Shown here: one piece after another, positions 10,457 through 20,033 of the stretch | How positions within the stretch are numbered: the first letter of the stretch is position 1 | Layout of the letters: every line of letters begins with the position of its first letter | From: Arthrobacter sp. Marseille-P9274 | GTDB taxonomy: Bacteria > Actinomycetota > Actinomycetes > Actinomycetales > Micrococcaceae | Reading direction: 5' to 3' | Assembly: GCF_946892675.1 (NCBI RefSeq) | Contig: NZ_CAMPOV010000001.1 | Span: 2,268,033-2,332,032, forward strand | DNA length: 64,000 nucleotides | Position numbers and translations under genes: made by a program | The notes under the pieces: model-generated | What the model saw: the letters and a program-made list of their open reading frames with translations, nothing else | What the model was told of the DNA's origin: nothing | The model's database searches: none

Positions 10457-11056
10457 CTACACCACCGAGAACCCGGCGGGCAGGGCCGACCGTCCGGTGA
10501 GGGCGGAGAGCAGTCTGCTGCCGTCGCCGCGGGCGACCGCGATCTCGACGGCGAGCTTCGCGGCGCAGAGTTCGACGTCCGCCGGCAGCGACGTCGGGAT
10601 GCCGCAGGCCGCTGCGAGATCGACGCTGTGCACCGCCAGTTCGAAGATCCTGGTCGGCAGGTAATCGCTGAGGCGCATGCCGCCCGCGATGGTCTCGATG
10701 ACCCGGTCGTCAACCGCGGGGAGGACCTGCCCCACCTGTGCGAGGAGCCGCTCCACAGCCTCCACCGGCGACGCCCCCAGATCCTGTCCGGCGGCGATGG
10801 CACGGTTGGTCACGCCCGGCGAAGAGTTGAAATCCTGCCCGACGAAGTAGGCGGCCGGCGACGCGATGTCGATCTTCTCCGCGGGCCGCTGCAGGTAGGT
10901 CAGCACGGTCACCAGCGCCCGGCTGGTATGGCCAGCCAGGGTCCGGACGCTCCACTCCCCCAGCCCGGGCTTGTCCCAGCCGTCCGGCGGGACCTGCGCC
11001 AAAACTCCGCGGAAGTGCCGGCCGGCCGCCAGATACGTTGCTGCCCCAGGAATCAT
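10457..11056 (-). CDS. Maleylpyruvate isomerase (mycothiol-dependent) family protein
   Basis: 199 residues of the DinB-like four-helix fold used by mycothiol-dependent enzymes. The metal triad is apparent as His43 (AGHTSRAL), Glu139 and His143 (FELAVHSVDL). Mycothiol is specific to actinobacteria, which fits the host. The substrate is not identifiable, and there are no aromatic-catabolism genes beside it. Confidence 0.82.
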   Translation of the reverse strand: MIPGAATYLAAGRHFRGVLAQVPPDGWDKPGLGEWSVRTLAGHTSRALVTVLTYLQRPAEKIDIASPAAYFVGQDFNSSPGVTNRAIAAGQDLGASPVEAVERLLAQVGQVLPAVDDRVIETIAGGMRLSDYLPTRIFELAVHSVDLAAACGIPTSLPADVELCAAKLAVEIAVARGDGSRLLSALTGRSALPAGFSVV

Positions 11057-11142
11057 GAGGCCATGCTACCCATGCCCGGCCGCCTCGCGGACGAACGGGC
11101 CTATGCTGGCTTTGACTGCCCCTGCGCGAGAGGACTGAGCCC

Positions 11143-11838
11143 GTGCCACCGTCTCCCAACCGCTCCGCACCTTTGCTGGAGTCCGACGCCCTGGCGGCCG
11201 GCTACGGGGGCACCGCGGTCTGCGGCAGCCTGACCGTCAGGCTCGACGGCGGCGAGTCGCTGGCCTTCATCGGCGCCAACGGGACGGGCAAGTCCACGCT
11301 CATCAGGACGCTGAGCGGCCGCCAGGCTCCGGTGGCAGGTTCCGTCCGGCTGAACGGATCTCCCGTGGCTGAAGGCAGCCTCGCGTACCGGCGGGCCGTC
11401 GCGGCCGTTCCCGACGAGGACGCGTTCTTCCCTTCGCTGACCACCGGCGAGCATTTGCTGATGACCGCCCGCGGCCACCAGGTACGGGACCCGGACACCG
11501 CCGTCGGACATGAACTGGAGTTCTTCGCGCTGGCCGAACGCCGCCATGCGCTGCCGGATGAGCTCTCGTCCGGCCAGCGCCGCCGGCTGCTGCTGGCCTC
11601 GGCGTTTATCCGCCCGTTCTCGCTGATGGTGCTCGATGAGCCCGAACAGCGCCTGGACCAAGGCATGCGGGGCCGGCTGGCGGAGCGGATCCGCGAGCGC
11701 GTCGATGCCGGGTCCGCAGTGCTGATGGCGACCCATGATCCCGGCTTCCTGGCTGCCGCCGCGGACCGGTGCGTACTGGTCGGCGAGGAGACGGTCGAAG
11801 TGGCTCCCGGGCAGGCGGCCGGGATGATGTCGGCGTGA
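11143..11838 (+). CDS. ABC transporter ATP-binding protein
   Basis: 231 residues from GTG at 11143. Walker A GANGTGKST is at 44-52, a slightly divergent signature LSSGQ is followed by RRRLLLA, Walker B is LMVLDE and the switch His lies in MATHD. It is of the exporter type. The stop overlaps the GTG of the next gene (GTGA), an integral membrane protein that is presumably its membrane partner. The substrate is unknown. Confidence 0.88.
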   Translation: MPPSPNRSAPLLESDALAAGYGGTAVCGSLTVRLDGGESLAFIGANGTGKSTLIRTLSGRQAPVAGSVRLNGSPVAEGSLAYRRAVAAVPDEDAFFPSLTTGEHLLMTARGHQVRDPDTAVGHELEFFALAERRHALPDELSSGQRRRLLLASAFIRPFSLMVLDEPEQRLDQGMRGRLAERIRERVDAGSAVLMATHDPGFLAAAADRCVLVGEETVEVAPGQAAGMMSA

Positions 11839-13418
11839 GGCCGGCCGCGGTCGGGGAATTGGACCGGCCGTCCGGCTTCGATCCCCTGGCCTTCACCCGG
11901 GCGGCGGTGCGGAGGCACCCGGCCAGGACCACGGCGGAGAGCCTCGGCGATGCCTACCAGATCCTGCTCGCAGCAGCAGTGGCGCTCGCCTACGCCGGCG
12001 CCGTATTGAACGGCCTGCTTGAGGGGCTGCTGGTCGAATCCGGTGCCACTCTGACGCGGCAGCTTTCATCCGGCGACACGCAGCTGACCGGGGCGGTTGC
12101 CGTCCGCCTGGCGCTGCTGTGCGCGGCAGCGGCGGCGCTGGAGCTGTTCCTGCGCGTGGGACCGGTCTACGCGACGCCGGCGCAGGCCCACTGGTGGCTC
12201 GGGCTGCCCGTCGATCGCCGGAAGGTCCTGGCCTGGCCCGCTGCCGCCGGGCTGGCGAGGGCATCGGCCGCCGCAGGCCTGGTCTTCGTCCCGGTGGCGG
12301 CACTCGCGGATCCTGAGCACGGTCTCGCTTCCGTTGTCCTCGGCTGCCTTGCGGCTGCCGGGCTGGGCGCCGCCCTCTTCCTCGCCGGCGCGCTGATCCA
12401 GCTGTCGCGGCTGCAGCGGCCCGCCCATTGGCTGCTGTCGGCCCTGGTGACCGCCGTGCTGCTGGTCGCGCCCACGCCGTTGGCCGCCCACGCCGCGCGT
12501 TCGGACTGGATGGACTCCGTGCTCCTGCTTTCGCCGTCGTCGTGGCCGCTGCTGGTGCTCCACGGTGCGGCATGGCCGCTGGCCGCCCTGGCAGTCCTGG
12601 TCCTGGCAGGGGCAGTTGCGATCGTGATGCTGCTCGATCGGCTGCCGGCTCACGAGCTGGTGGCCAGCGGGCAGGCCGCCGGCCAGGCCTCGGCCGCCTT
12701 CTATTTCGGCGACGTCGGCGGTCTCCGCAGTGTCCTAGCGCCCGATGCGAAGGCGAAGTCGTGGTTCGCCCCGTCAAGGAAGCCGGCTTCCGCCTTCCGG
12801 ATCCTGGTCGAGGCGGACGCCCTGGTGTTCCTGCGCGCACCGGCCAGGATCGGCTGGATCCTCCTCTGCGGACTTCTGCCGGCTGCCGTCGCCAACATCG
12901 CCGGTGCCGGCAGCGCCGTGCTGGTGGGCGTGGCGCTCCTCGTCAGCTCCGGCATAGCCGCCGCCGGGGCGTCGTCGGCAGCCAGAAGCTGGGCCGCCCG
13001 GCCGGCCTTGGAAGCCGGCCTGCCGATCAGCAAGGCCGGAGCCCGGCTCGCCCACGCCATGCTGCCCGCCGTGCTCCTGGTGGCCTGGGCGGCTATCGCG
13101 TTCGGGTCGCTTCTGGCCATGGGCGCGACCGGCCCCCAGTCCCTGGCCCTCGGCACCGTCGCTGCCATCGGCCTTGCCGGTGCCGCCATGCGGGGCGCCT
13201 ACCGGGCGGGACCGGCCTGGACGGATCCGGCCGCCGTGCCGTGGAACTATCTGGCGGCCAGGGCTATCACCTCGTATCTGGCCGGGTCGGACTTTACCTT
13301 CCTGGCCATGCTGCCCGTCGTCGCGGCGATCCTCACCGGCGAACTGAGCTGGTGGCTCGTCCTGCTCCAGCTGGCCTGCAGCGGATTCTGCCTGTGGCGC
13401 GGCACCCGGACCGGCTAG
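11835..13418 (+). CDS. Polytopic membrane protein, presumed ABC permease partner
   Basis: 527 residues from GTG at 11835, chosen because it overlaps the ATPase stop. About ten to twelve hydrophobic segments are rich in Ala, Leu and Val (VLLVAPTPLAAHAA; LAALAVLVLAGAVAIVMLL), with a hydrophilic middle part (SKSWFAPSRKPASAFRI-like). It resembles the actinobacterial DUF6297 group, which is found next to ABC ATPases. A membrane subunit of an exporter is inferred from context. Confidence 0.75.
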   Translation: MRPAAVGELDRPSGFDPLAFTRAAVRRHPARTTAESLGDAYQILLAAAVALAYAGAVLNGLLEGLLVESGATLTRQLSSGDTQLTGAVAVRLALLCAAAAALELFLRVGPVYATPAQAHWWLGLPVDRRKVLAWPAAAGLARASAAAGLVFVPVAALADPEHGLASVVLGCLAAAGLGAALFLAGALIQLSRLQRPAHWLLSALVTAVLLVAPTPLAAHAARSDWMDSVLLLSPSSWPLLVLHGAAWPLAALAVLVLAGAVAIVMLLDRLPAHELVASGQAAGQASAAFYFGDVGGLRSVLAPDAKAKSWFAPSRKPASAFRILVEADALVFLRAPARIGWILLCGLLPAAVANIAGAGSAVLVGVALLVSSGIAAAGASSAARSWAARPALEAGLPISKAGARLAHAMLPAVLLVAWAAIAFGSLLAMGATGPQSLALGTVAAIGLAGAAMRGAYRAGPAWTDPAAVPWNYLAARAITSYLAGSDFTFLAMLPVVAAILTGELSWWLVLLQLACSGFCLWRGTRTG

Positions 13419-13469
13419 GCGGCCTACCCGTGGCAGCCGGGCCCCGTCGGCTGGACTAGGCTTGAATCC

Positions 13470-14720
13470 ATGGCTTCGGAGAACATTGCACCCATTCTCA
13501 CGCCCGCGGGATGGGAGCTGCTCAACTCCCTGGGCCCCTATTCCGAGGCCGACAGCCTGAAGACCAGCACCGAGCTGCGCAAGGCCGGCCACTCCCCCGA
13601 GCTCATCTCGGCGGCGCTGACCCAGTCCAAGCTGCGCGGCAAGGCGGAGGCCAAGTTCGGCCCGTTTGCCTCCAACATGCTCTTCACCCAGGCCGGGCTG
13701 GAACAGGCCACCCGCCTGAACATCGCGGCCCTGCACGCACAGCGCTTCGTCGCGGCCGGCGTCGAGCACGTCGCGGACCTGGGCTGCGGGATCGGCGCGG
13801 ACGCGCTGGCCCTGGCCACGCTGGAACGCCGGGTCACCGCCGTCGAACGCGATGAGACCACCGCCGCGGTGGCGACGATCAACCTGATGCCCTGGCCGAA
13901 CGCGACCGTGGTCAACGCGGAGGCGCAGGACGTGGATTTGACCGGCGTCGACGGCGTCTGGCTGGATCCGGCCAGGAGGACGACGACGACGTCGGGCACC
14001 ACCCGCTTGTTCGACCCGGAGGCGTTTTCCCCGCCGCTGTCCTTCGTGGAACAGCTGGCCGACCGGGATCTGCCGGTCGGTGTGAAGATGGGGCCGGGCA
14101 TTCCGCACGAGGCGCTCCCGGCCGGCTGCGAGGCGCAGTGGGTTTCGGTGGACGGCGAGGTGACCGAGGCGGCGCTCTGGTTCAACGCGCTGGCCCGTCC
14201 CGGCGTGCGGCGCGCGGCGCTGGTGATCGGACACGGCGGCTCGGCGGAAATCACCAGCGGCGTTGACTTCGATCCGGCCAACCAGGATGTGGAGCTGGGC
14301 CCGGCCGAGGGCTACCTCTACGAGCCGGACGGCGCCGTCATCCGGGCCGGCCTGGTGGCGGACGTGGCCCGGCAGCTGAACGGGCACCTGCTAGACGAGC
14401 ACATCGCCTACTTCTGCGCGCCCGAGCTCATCGAGTCGCCGTTTGCCCGTGCTTACAAGGTGCTCGAGGTGCGCCACTACAACGTCAAGAAGCTCAAGGC
14501 CTGGGTGAAGGCCAACCGGATCGGCACGCTGGAGATCAAGAAGCGCGGCACCTCGGTCACACCGGAGGAGCTGCGCAAGACACTGCTGACCGGCTCCGGC
14601 AAAGGACCAAACAAGGCGACGCTGGTACTCACGCGGATCGGCGAGGACCGGGTGGCCATTGTTGTGGAGCCGGTGCCGGGATCGGGCCACCGCAGCCGGA
14701 GCCGCGCCGTCAGGCCGTAA
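13470..14720 (+). CDS. Class I SAM-dependent methyltransferase with THUMP-like C-terminus
   Basis: 416 residues. The Rossmann motif I VADLGCGIGADA is at 101-112, acidic VERDE follows, and the catalytic-loop analogue WLDPARR is at 164-170. The C-terminal part (LKAWVKANRIGTLEIKKRGT) matches the THUMP-like domain of a conserved actinobacterial family. RNA methylation is the likely role, but the target is unknown. It stands alone and is convergent with the GH3 gene. Confidence 0.85.
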   Translation: MASENIAPILTPAGWELLNSLGPYSEADSLKTSTELRKAGHSPELISAALTQSKLRGKAEAKFGPFASNMLFTQAGLEQATRLNIAALHAQRFVAAGVEHVADLGCGIGADALALATLERRVTAVERDETTAAVATINLMPWPNATVVNAEAQDVDLTGVDGVWLDPARRTTTTSGTTRLFDPEAFSPPLSFVEQLADRDLPVGVKMGPGIPHEALPAGCEAQWVSVDGEVTEAALWFNALARPGVRRAALVIGHGGSAEITSGVDFDPANQDVELGPAEGYLYEPDGAVIRAGLVADVARQLNGHLLDEHIAYFCAPELIESPFARAYKVLEVRHYNVKKLKAWVKANRIGTLEIKKRGTSVTPEELRKTLLTGSGKGPNKATLVLTRIGEDRVAIVVEPVPGSGHRSRSRAVRP

Positions 14721-14768
14721 GACGGCTCAGCGGCGGTCGGGGCTGTTCGTGGCGGCCCTGTCGTCGGC

Positions 14769-16409
14769 TCAGGGGCAGCCGGCACCGGCCTTGAATTCTC
14801 CGACGTCTGCCGGCAGCTTGCCGGGCGCGCCGGCCTCGCCGGTCAGGTAGTCCAGTAGCGCGTCGAAGGCCGCCGGGGTGTCCCCGTACAGCGCAGCCTT
14901 GGTCTTGCCCTGCGACAGCTCCAGGCCCCACGGCTCCGCCAGGGACACGACCACGTCGCCGGCGCCGGATTCCCGGCCGGCCAGCAGCGTCACCACCGGT
15001 CCGGAACCGACCTGCAGCCCGCGGGAGCGCGCGGCCTCGGCCAGGCGCTCGTTGGCGGCCGGGTCCGCTCCCTGGATGGTCAGCGCGCCGTCGACCTGGC
15101 CGCCCTTGCACTGGCCGGTCAGGACCGTCAGGGCGGCGGCCGAGGCGGCCTCGGCCCCGGCGGTGTGCGTGCCGACCTCTTCGAGGGAGGCCACCTGCGC
15201 GATCGACTTCTGCCACAGCTGCAGGGTGACCACGCGCGTCGCGGCCTCGTCCAGCCGCTCCTCGCTCAGCGTGCCGTCCTCCACGGCGGCGAGGATGGCG
15301 GCGTGCGCGGCATAGACGTCGGTGGGCATCAGCAGCAGGTCCGCGCCGGCGGCGAGCGCCATGGGTGCCGCTTGCCCGCCGGGGTAGGCGTTCTCCACGG
15401 CGCCCATGTTGAGCGCGTCCGTGACGATGACGCCTTCAAAGCCGAGCCCGCGCAGCGCCTTGTAGCTGGGCGCCGAGAGCGAGGACGGGACGCCTGGTTC
15501 CAGCGCGTTCACGGCGATGTGGCCCATCATCATGACCGGCGCCCCGGCATCAACAGCCGCCTGGAACGGCTTCCAGTCGCGCGCCTTCAGCTCGGCCAGC
15601 GGGGCGTCCTGGACCGGCAGGTCCAGATGGGAATCCGTGGTCACCGAGCCGTGCCCCGGGAAGTGCTTGACGCTGGGCAGCACCCCGGCGCTCTCGAAAC
15701 CTTCGAGCAGGGCCGGGACCTGCGCCGATGCCTGCGCCGGGTCGCTGCCGAGCGAGCGCGCCCCGATGGTCGGGTCGGCCGGGCCGATGGTCAGGTCCAC
15801 GCTGGGGGCGTGGTCCATGGTGAAGCCGAGCGCGGACAACTCCGTCGCCATGGCAGCCATCGAATCCCGCGAGACGTCCTTGTCCGCGGCGGCTCCGTAA
15901 GTCATGGGCGTGGGCCACTCGGTCAGCGGCGCCCGCAGCCGGGACACCACGCCGCCCTCCTGGTCGACGGAGATGATGCCGGGCCAGTCCCGGCCGTCGA
16001 ACATCGCGTCCTGGAGCGTCTTGTTGACCTCGGTCATCGCCGCTACGTCCACGGTGCCGTCGGGCGCCGTCGGGACGTTGTCGCCCATGATGATGCCGCC
16101 GCCCAGATGAAGCTTCTTGATCGCTTCCACCTGCGGCCCGGGGTCGGTGCCCGCGTAGAACGCGACCATCACCTGCCCCGCCTTTTCGGCGATGCTCATC
16201 GCGGAGACGGCGGCAGCGGCGTCGTCGTAATCCTGCTGGCTGGGCCCCCAGGAGAGCGCGGCGTCCTTTGTAGGGGTAGCGGACGCGGACGACGGCGGGG
16301 CACCGGTTCCGTCCTGTGGTGCCGGCGGTGCGGTGGTACAGGCGGCCAGCAGCAGGGACGAGGCCGCCAGCATGCCGAACGCCAGGCGGCGGGAACCGAG
16401 CAATTTCAC
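14769..16409 (-). CDS. Lipoprotein beta-N-acetylhexosaminidase-like GH3 (NagZ-like)
   Basis: Surface-anchored glycosidase, 546 residues. GTG at 16409 places a basic n-region (KLLGSRR) before the hydrophobic core and the lipobox LLAAC with Cys24. The NagZ signature KHFPGHG...DSH supplies the His-Asp dyad used as acid/base by this GH3 branch, and VTDALNMGAV carries the nucleophile Asp. The C-terminal part (about residue 400 on) is the alpha/beta sandwich. It probably removes N-acetylglucosamine from cell-wall fragments; the substrate is inferred. The gene is divergent from the ligase at 16527. Confidence 0.87.
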   Translation of the reverse strand: MKLLGSRRLAFGMLAASSLLLAACTTAPPAPQDGTGAPPSSASATPTKDAALSWGPSQQDYDDAAAAVSAMSIAEKAGQVMVAFYAGTDPGPQVEAIKKLHLGGGIIMGDNVPTAPDGTVDVAAMTEVNKTLQDAMFDGRDWPGIISVDQEGGVVSRLRAPLTEWPTPMTYGAAADKDVSRDSMAAMATELSALGFTMDHAPSVDLTIGPADPTIGARSLGSDPAQASAQVPALLEGFESAGVLPSVKHFPGHGSVTTDSHLDLPVQDAPLAELKARDWKPFQAAVDAGAPVMMMGHIAVNALEPGVPSSLSAPSYKALRGLGFEGVIVTDALNMGAVENAYPGGQAAPMALAAGADLLLMPTDVYAAHAAILAAVEDGTLSEERLDEAATRVVTLQLWQKSIAQVASLEEVGTHTAGAEAASAAALTVLTGQCKGGQVDGALTIQGADPAANERLAEAARSRGLQVGSGPVVTLLAGRESGAGDVVVSLAEPWGLELSQGKTKAALYGDTPAAFDALLDYLTGEAGAPGKLPADVGEFKAGAGCP

Positions 16410-16526
16410 GTACCCGACCGTACCACTGCGTAGAATCGAGGTAGGTCCTCCGCCGCAGCGCTGCGTGCCGGAAACACCGGTCCGGCGCAGCCTGCCGGAC
16501 GACAACGCAGCAGATCAGGAGCCGGT

Positions 16527-17672
16527 TTGAACATTGATTTCGCGCATTCGGCGCAGTCCACCCTCGGCGTCGAGTGGGAACTCGCCTTGGTTGACGCCCA
16601 GAGCGGCGAGCTCGTGTCCGCGGCCAAGGAGGTCCTCAGCGAGCTCACGCGGAACCACCCGGACCTGAAGGATGACGATGAGCATCCGCATGTGAAGCAG
16701 GAGCTGCTGCTCAACACGGTGGAGCTGGTCACCGGGATCTGCACCTCCGTGGAGCAGGCCAAGGACGAGCTGGCCAGCGGCATGGCGTCCGTGCGCGAGG
16801 TCACGGATCCGATGGGGATCGAGCTCTTCTGCGCAGGCAGCCACCCGTTCGCCGCACCCAGATCCCAGCGCGTGACGGACAAGGAGCGCTACGCCAAGCT
16901 GATCGACCGGACCCAGTGGTGGGGCCAGCAGATGGTGATCTACGGCGTCCACGTGCACGTGGGGCTGGATCACCGGGACAAGGCACTGCCGGTCCTCGAC
17001 GGCCTGGTCAACTACTTCCCGCACTTCCAGGCGCTGTCCGCGTCGTCGCCCTACTGGGGCGGCGAGGACACTGGGTACGCCTCGCAGCGCGCGCTGATGT
17101 TCCAGCAGCTGCCCACCGCCGGGCTGCCGTTCCAGTTCCCTGCGTGGGCGAACTACGAAGACTACGTGCAGGACATGTTCACCACCGGGGTGATCGACAC
17201 GCTGAGCGAGATCCGCTGGGACGTGCGGCCGGTGCCTCTGCTCGGCACCATTGAGATGCGCATCTGCGACGGCATGTCCTCGCTGCAGGACGTCGGCGCC
17301 ATCGCCGCGCTGACGCAGTGCCTGGTGGACGAGTTCTCCACCGTGCTGGACGAGGGCTGGGCCATCCCGACCATGCCGCCCTGGCACGTGCAGGAGAACA
17401 AGTGGCGGGCCGCCCGCTACGGACTGGACGCGATCGTCATCCTGGACGGCGCCGGCCGCGAGAAGCTTGTCACCGACCATCTGCGCGAGGACGTGCTCAA
17501 CCGGCTGGAGCCCGTGGCCCGCAAGCTCGGCTGCAGCAACGAACTGGCGGACGTGGAGAAGATCATCGAGCGCGGTGCCGGCTACCAGCGGCAGCGGCGG
17601 GTCGCGGCGGAGAACGACGGCGATCTGCGTGCGGTCGTCCTCGACGCGGTCCGGCAGATGCGCGAAGGCTAG
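16527..17672 (+). CDS. Glutamate--cysteine ligase-like carboxylate-amine ligase (YbdK family)
   Basis: ATP-dependent ligase of the GCS2 family, 381 residues. TTG at 16527 follows AGGAG at the right distance. The diagnostic N-terminus is STLGVEWELALVDAQSGEL, followed by the conserved blocks GSHPFA, VIYGVHVHVG and GTIEMRICDG. YbdK proteins have weak gamma-glutamylcysteine synthetase activity in vitro. Actinobacteria make mycothiol, so glutathione synthesis is not implied. The next gene starts 18 bases downstream. Confidence 0.9.
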   Translation: MNIDFAHSAQSTLGVEWELALVDAQSGELVSAAKEVLSELTRNHPDLKDDDEHPHVKQELLLNTVELVTGICTSVEQAKDELASGMASVREVTDPMGIELFCAGSHPFAAPRSQRVTDKERYAKLIDRTQWWGQQMVIYGVHVHVGLDHRDKALPVLDGLVNYFPHFQALSASSPYWGGEDTGYASQRALMFQQLPTAGLPFQFPAWANYEDYVQDMFTTGVIDTLSEIRWDVRPVPLLGTIEMRICDGMSSLQDVGAIAALTQCLVDEFSTVLDEGWAIPTMPPWHVQENKWRAARYGLDAIVILDGAGREKLVTDHLREDVLNRLEPVARKLGCSNELADVEKIIERGAGYQRQRRVAAENDGDLRAVVLDAVRQMREG

Positions 17673-17690
17673 GCTCAGGAAGGAGCCAGA

Positions 17691-18224
17691 ATGGGGCCAA
17701 CTCCGCAAGACTCCGGGCCAGCGGGCCTTTCCGCGGCCTTTCGTACGGCCTTTTCGGACCATCCCGCGGCCGTCGCGATCGTCACCGCGACGGGGCCGGA
17801 CGGGCCGGCGGGGATTACCGCATCCTCCGTGATTTCCGTGTCCGCGCAACCGCCGGTGCTGGCGGTTTCCATCGCCCCCGGCACTGAATCCGGCGCAGCC
17901 CTGCTGGCCGGTGAAGCGCTGGCCGTCCATCTGCTCACGACCGCCAACCGCCGGCTCGCGGAACTTTTCTCGACGCCCGGTTCGCGCCGCTTCGGATTCG
18001 ACATGGACTGGTTTACGGCGCCGACCGGGGAACCGGTCATCCGCGGCGTCGGAACCGTGCTGCTGTGCCGGCCGCTTGACCGCATGGCCGCCGGAACCGG
18101 CGTCGTCCTGGCCGCCCAGGTCCAACAGGTGATCGACGGCGGCTCGTCCGCCCCGCCGCTGGTGTACCGCCGCCGAACGTATTACGCCCTGGACGACTGG
18201 TCCCTCCTGCGCACCAGGACCTGA
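17691..18224 (+). CDS. Flavin reductase family protein
   Basis: 177 residues from ATG at 17691, with AGGAAGGAG upstream. The FMN-binding split-barrel pattern is clear: AFSDHPAAVAIVTA, GITASSVISVSAQPPVLAVSI, FAVHLL-like LAVHLLTTANRRLAELF. It probably supplies reduced flavin to a monooxygenase; no partner is adjacent. It may be cotranscribed with the ligase upstream. Confidence 0.87.
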   Translation: MGPTPQDSGPAGLSAAFRTAFSDHPAAVAIVTATGPDGPAGITASSVISVSAQPPVLAVSIAPGTESGAALLAGEALAVHLLTTANRRLAELFSTPGSRRFGFDMDWFTAPTGEPVIRGVGTVLLCRPLDRMAAGTGVVLAAQVQQVIDGGSSAPPLVYRRRTYYALDDWSLLRTRT

Positions 18225-18249
18225 CCGGCGGCTGCCGTACGTCCCCTGC

Positions 18250-18549
18250 TCACCACACAACGGTCTCGTTTGCCACCGTCTCCAGAACCCTGGTTTCAGG
18301 GACCCCGGCCAGGGCCGGCGCAACGGTCTCTAGCTTCCAGACCTCTTCCTCAAGCCGGGCAAGGAACATCACGGCCGCTTCCTGCGTCTCGAAGTCGAGC
18401 TCCAGCATCACATAGTCATTCCGGCCGACGGGACGGTAAATCCGGTAGGAACGGACACCCGAACCTGCGCGGTTCAGCGGGTCGCGATCGAACGCCTCCT
18501 GCCACATCCCGAAGTCTCGTACCTGGTGTTCTATCTGCAGGGTAAACAT
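18250..18549 (-). CDS. Small conserved protein, dimeric alpha-beta-barrel type
   Basis: 99 residues from ATG at 18549, with GAAGGGA upstream. Its alternating strand-helix pattern (TLQIEHQVRDFGMWQEAF, SYRIYRPVGRNDYVMLELDF, AAVMFLARLEEEVW) is typical of the ferredoxin-like ABM/YCII fold. No catalytic residue is apparent and the function is unknown. Confidence 0.75.
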   Translation of the reverse strand: MFTLQIEHQVRDFGMWQEAFDRDPLNRAGSGVRSYRIYRPVGRNDYVMLELDFETQEAAVMFLARLEEEVWKLETVAPALAGVPETRVLETVANETVVW

Positions 18550-18677
18550 GGGCTTGTCCCTTCGGTTACCGGTCAGGTCCCGCGACAGGGCGGCGCCGCC
18601 ATCGACGGCCGCGAAAGCGGCGCACCGCCTACTGCGATTCCAGCCAGTTTAACGCTGGTAGCAGCGCAGCCGTGAAG

Positions 18678-18938
18678 TCAATCCAGTTTGGTGGCTCGGG
18701 CGAGGCGCAGACCCAGTCCCGTGCCGGCGCCGAAGGCCAGCAGCAGCGCGCCGGCGCCGCCGACGGCCAGCCCGGTCTTCTGCTGGCCGGACAGGAGTTG
18801 CAGAAGGTTAAATGGCGCACCCATGACAAAGCCGAAGTCGTGGTCCGGCGAGGTCAGGTAGATGGCGACCCCGGCGATCACGAGCAGGACGCCCGCCAGC
18901 ACGAGGATCAGGTCCGGCCGGCGGCGGAGGAAGGTCAT
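18678..18938 (-). CDS. Small two-helix membrane protein
   Basis: 86 residues with hydrophobic segments LILVLAGVLLVIAGVAIYL and GLAVGGAGALLLAFGAGTGL. It lies 27 bases downstream of tsaD on the same strand and may be cotranscribed. No family recognised. Confidence 0.65.
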   Translation of the reverse strand: MTFLRRRPDLILVLAGVLLVIAGVAIYLTSPDHDFGFVMGAPFNLLQLLSGQQKTGLAVGGAGALLLAFGAGTGLGLRLARATKLD

Positions 18939-18965
18939 GCTGCGGAGCCTAGCAGCAGCTGCCGG

Positions 18966-20033
18966 CTACAGGTGGATGCTGGTGACCGGCATGGAGGAGT
19001 CCGGCGCGAACGCGATGCCGGACGGCTCTCCCCCGGCCATGATGATCTGGGCGCCCAGCGCCGCCACCATCGCGCCGTTGTCCGTGCAGAGGCTGATGGG
19101 CGGCACCCGCAGGGCGATCCCGTTGGCCGCGCAGCGTTCCTCCGTCAGCGCGCGCAGCCGCGAGTTGGCGGCGACGCCCCCGCCCAGCAGCAGGTTGCTG
19201 ATGCCGTTCTCCGTGCAGGCGAGCATGGCCTTGGCGGTGATCACGTCCACCACGGCTTCCTGGAAAGATGCCGCGATGTCCGCCACCGGGACCTCCTGGC
19301 CGGCTGCCTCGAACTGCTCGACGGCGCGCGCCACCGCTGTCTTCAGCCCGGAGAAGGACCAGTCGTAGCGGTGCGGGCCCGGGGCCTCGGGCGTGCCCAT
19401 GTACTTGGGCTGGCTGAGGCCGCGCGGGAAGCGGATGGCCTTCGGGTTTCCCTCGCGCGCCAGCCTGTCGATCGCCGGGCCGCCGGGGTAGCCGAGCCCG
19501 AGGATCCGGGCCACCTTGTCGTATGCCTCGCCCGCGGCGTCGTCGATCGTGGAGCCGAGCAGTTCGACGTCGTCGGTAATGGATTTCACGCGCAGGATCT
19601 CGGTGTGGCCGCCGGAGACCAGCAGCGCGCCGAGGTTTTCCGGCAATGCGCCGCCGTCCAGCAGGCCCACGCCCACGTGCGCCACGAGGTGGTTGATGGC
19701 GAAGAGCGGTTTGCCCGTGGCGACCGCGAGCGCCTTGGCCGCGCACACGCCGACCATCAGGGCGCCGGCCAGGCCCGGCCCTGAGGTCACGGCGAGCGCG
19801 TCCACCTCGTCGAGCGTCACGCCGGCGCTGTCCAGGGCCTGCTGCAGCGTCGGCACGAAGGCATCCAGGTGGGCCCGCGAGGCGATCTCAGGGATGACGC
19901 CGCCGAAGCGCACGTGCTCGTCCATGGAGGAGGACACGGTGTTGGTCAGCAGCGTGTCACCGCGGACAATCCCGACGCCGGTCTCGTCGCAGGACGACTC
20001 GATGCCGAGCACCAATGGCTCGCTGCGGTTCAT
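18966..20033 (-). CDS. tsaD: tRNA N6-threonylcarbamoyladenosine transferase TsaD
   Basis: Transfers threonylcarbamoyl from its adenylate to A37 of ANN-decoding tRNAs, in a cytosolic complex with TsaB and TsaE. 355 residues. ATG at 20033 overlaps the rimI stop. [11 protein letters not shown] opens the ASKHA fold, the metal-ligand pair is His115 and His119 (INHLVAHVG), and VSGGHTEIL and [12 protein letters not shown] are conserved. It follows tsaB-rimI in an overlapping operon. The partner tsaE is not adjacent but lies 32 kb away. Confidence 0.96.
   Translation of the reverse strand: MNRSEPLVLGIESSCDETGVGIVRGDTLLTNTVSSSMDEHVRFGGVIPEIASRAHLDAFVPTLQQALDSAGVTLDEVDALAVTSGPGLAGALMVGVCAAKALAVATGKPLFAINHLVAHVGVGLLDGGALPENLGALLVSGGHTEILRVKSITDDVELLGSTIDDAAGEAYDKVARILGLGYPGGPAIDRLAREGNPKAIRFPRGLSQPKYMGTPEAPGPHRYDWSFSGLKTAVARAVEQFEAAGQEVPVADIAASFQEAVVDVITAKAMLACTENGISNLLLGGGVAANSRLRALTEERCAANGIALRVPPISLCTDNGAMVAALGAQIIMAGGEPSGIAFAPDSSMPVTSIHL

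Noticed and set aside
16527-17672. Assignment as gshA for glutathione synthesis
   Set aside because: The YbdK branch has only weak activity and actinobacteria generally use mycothiol; no gshB is nearby.
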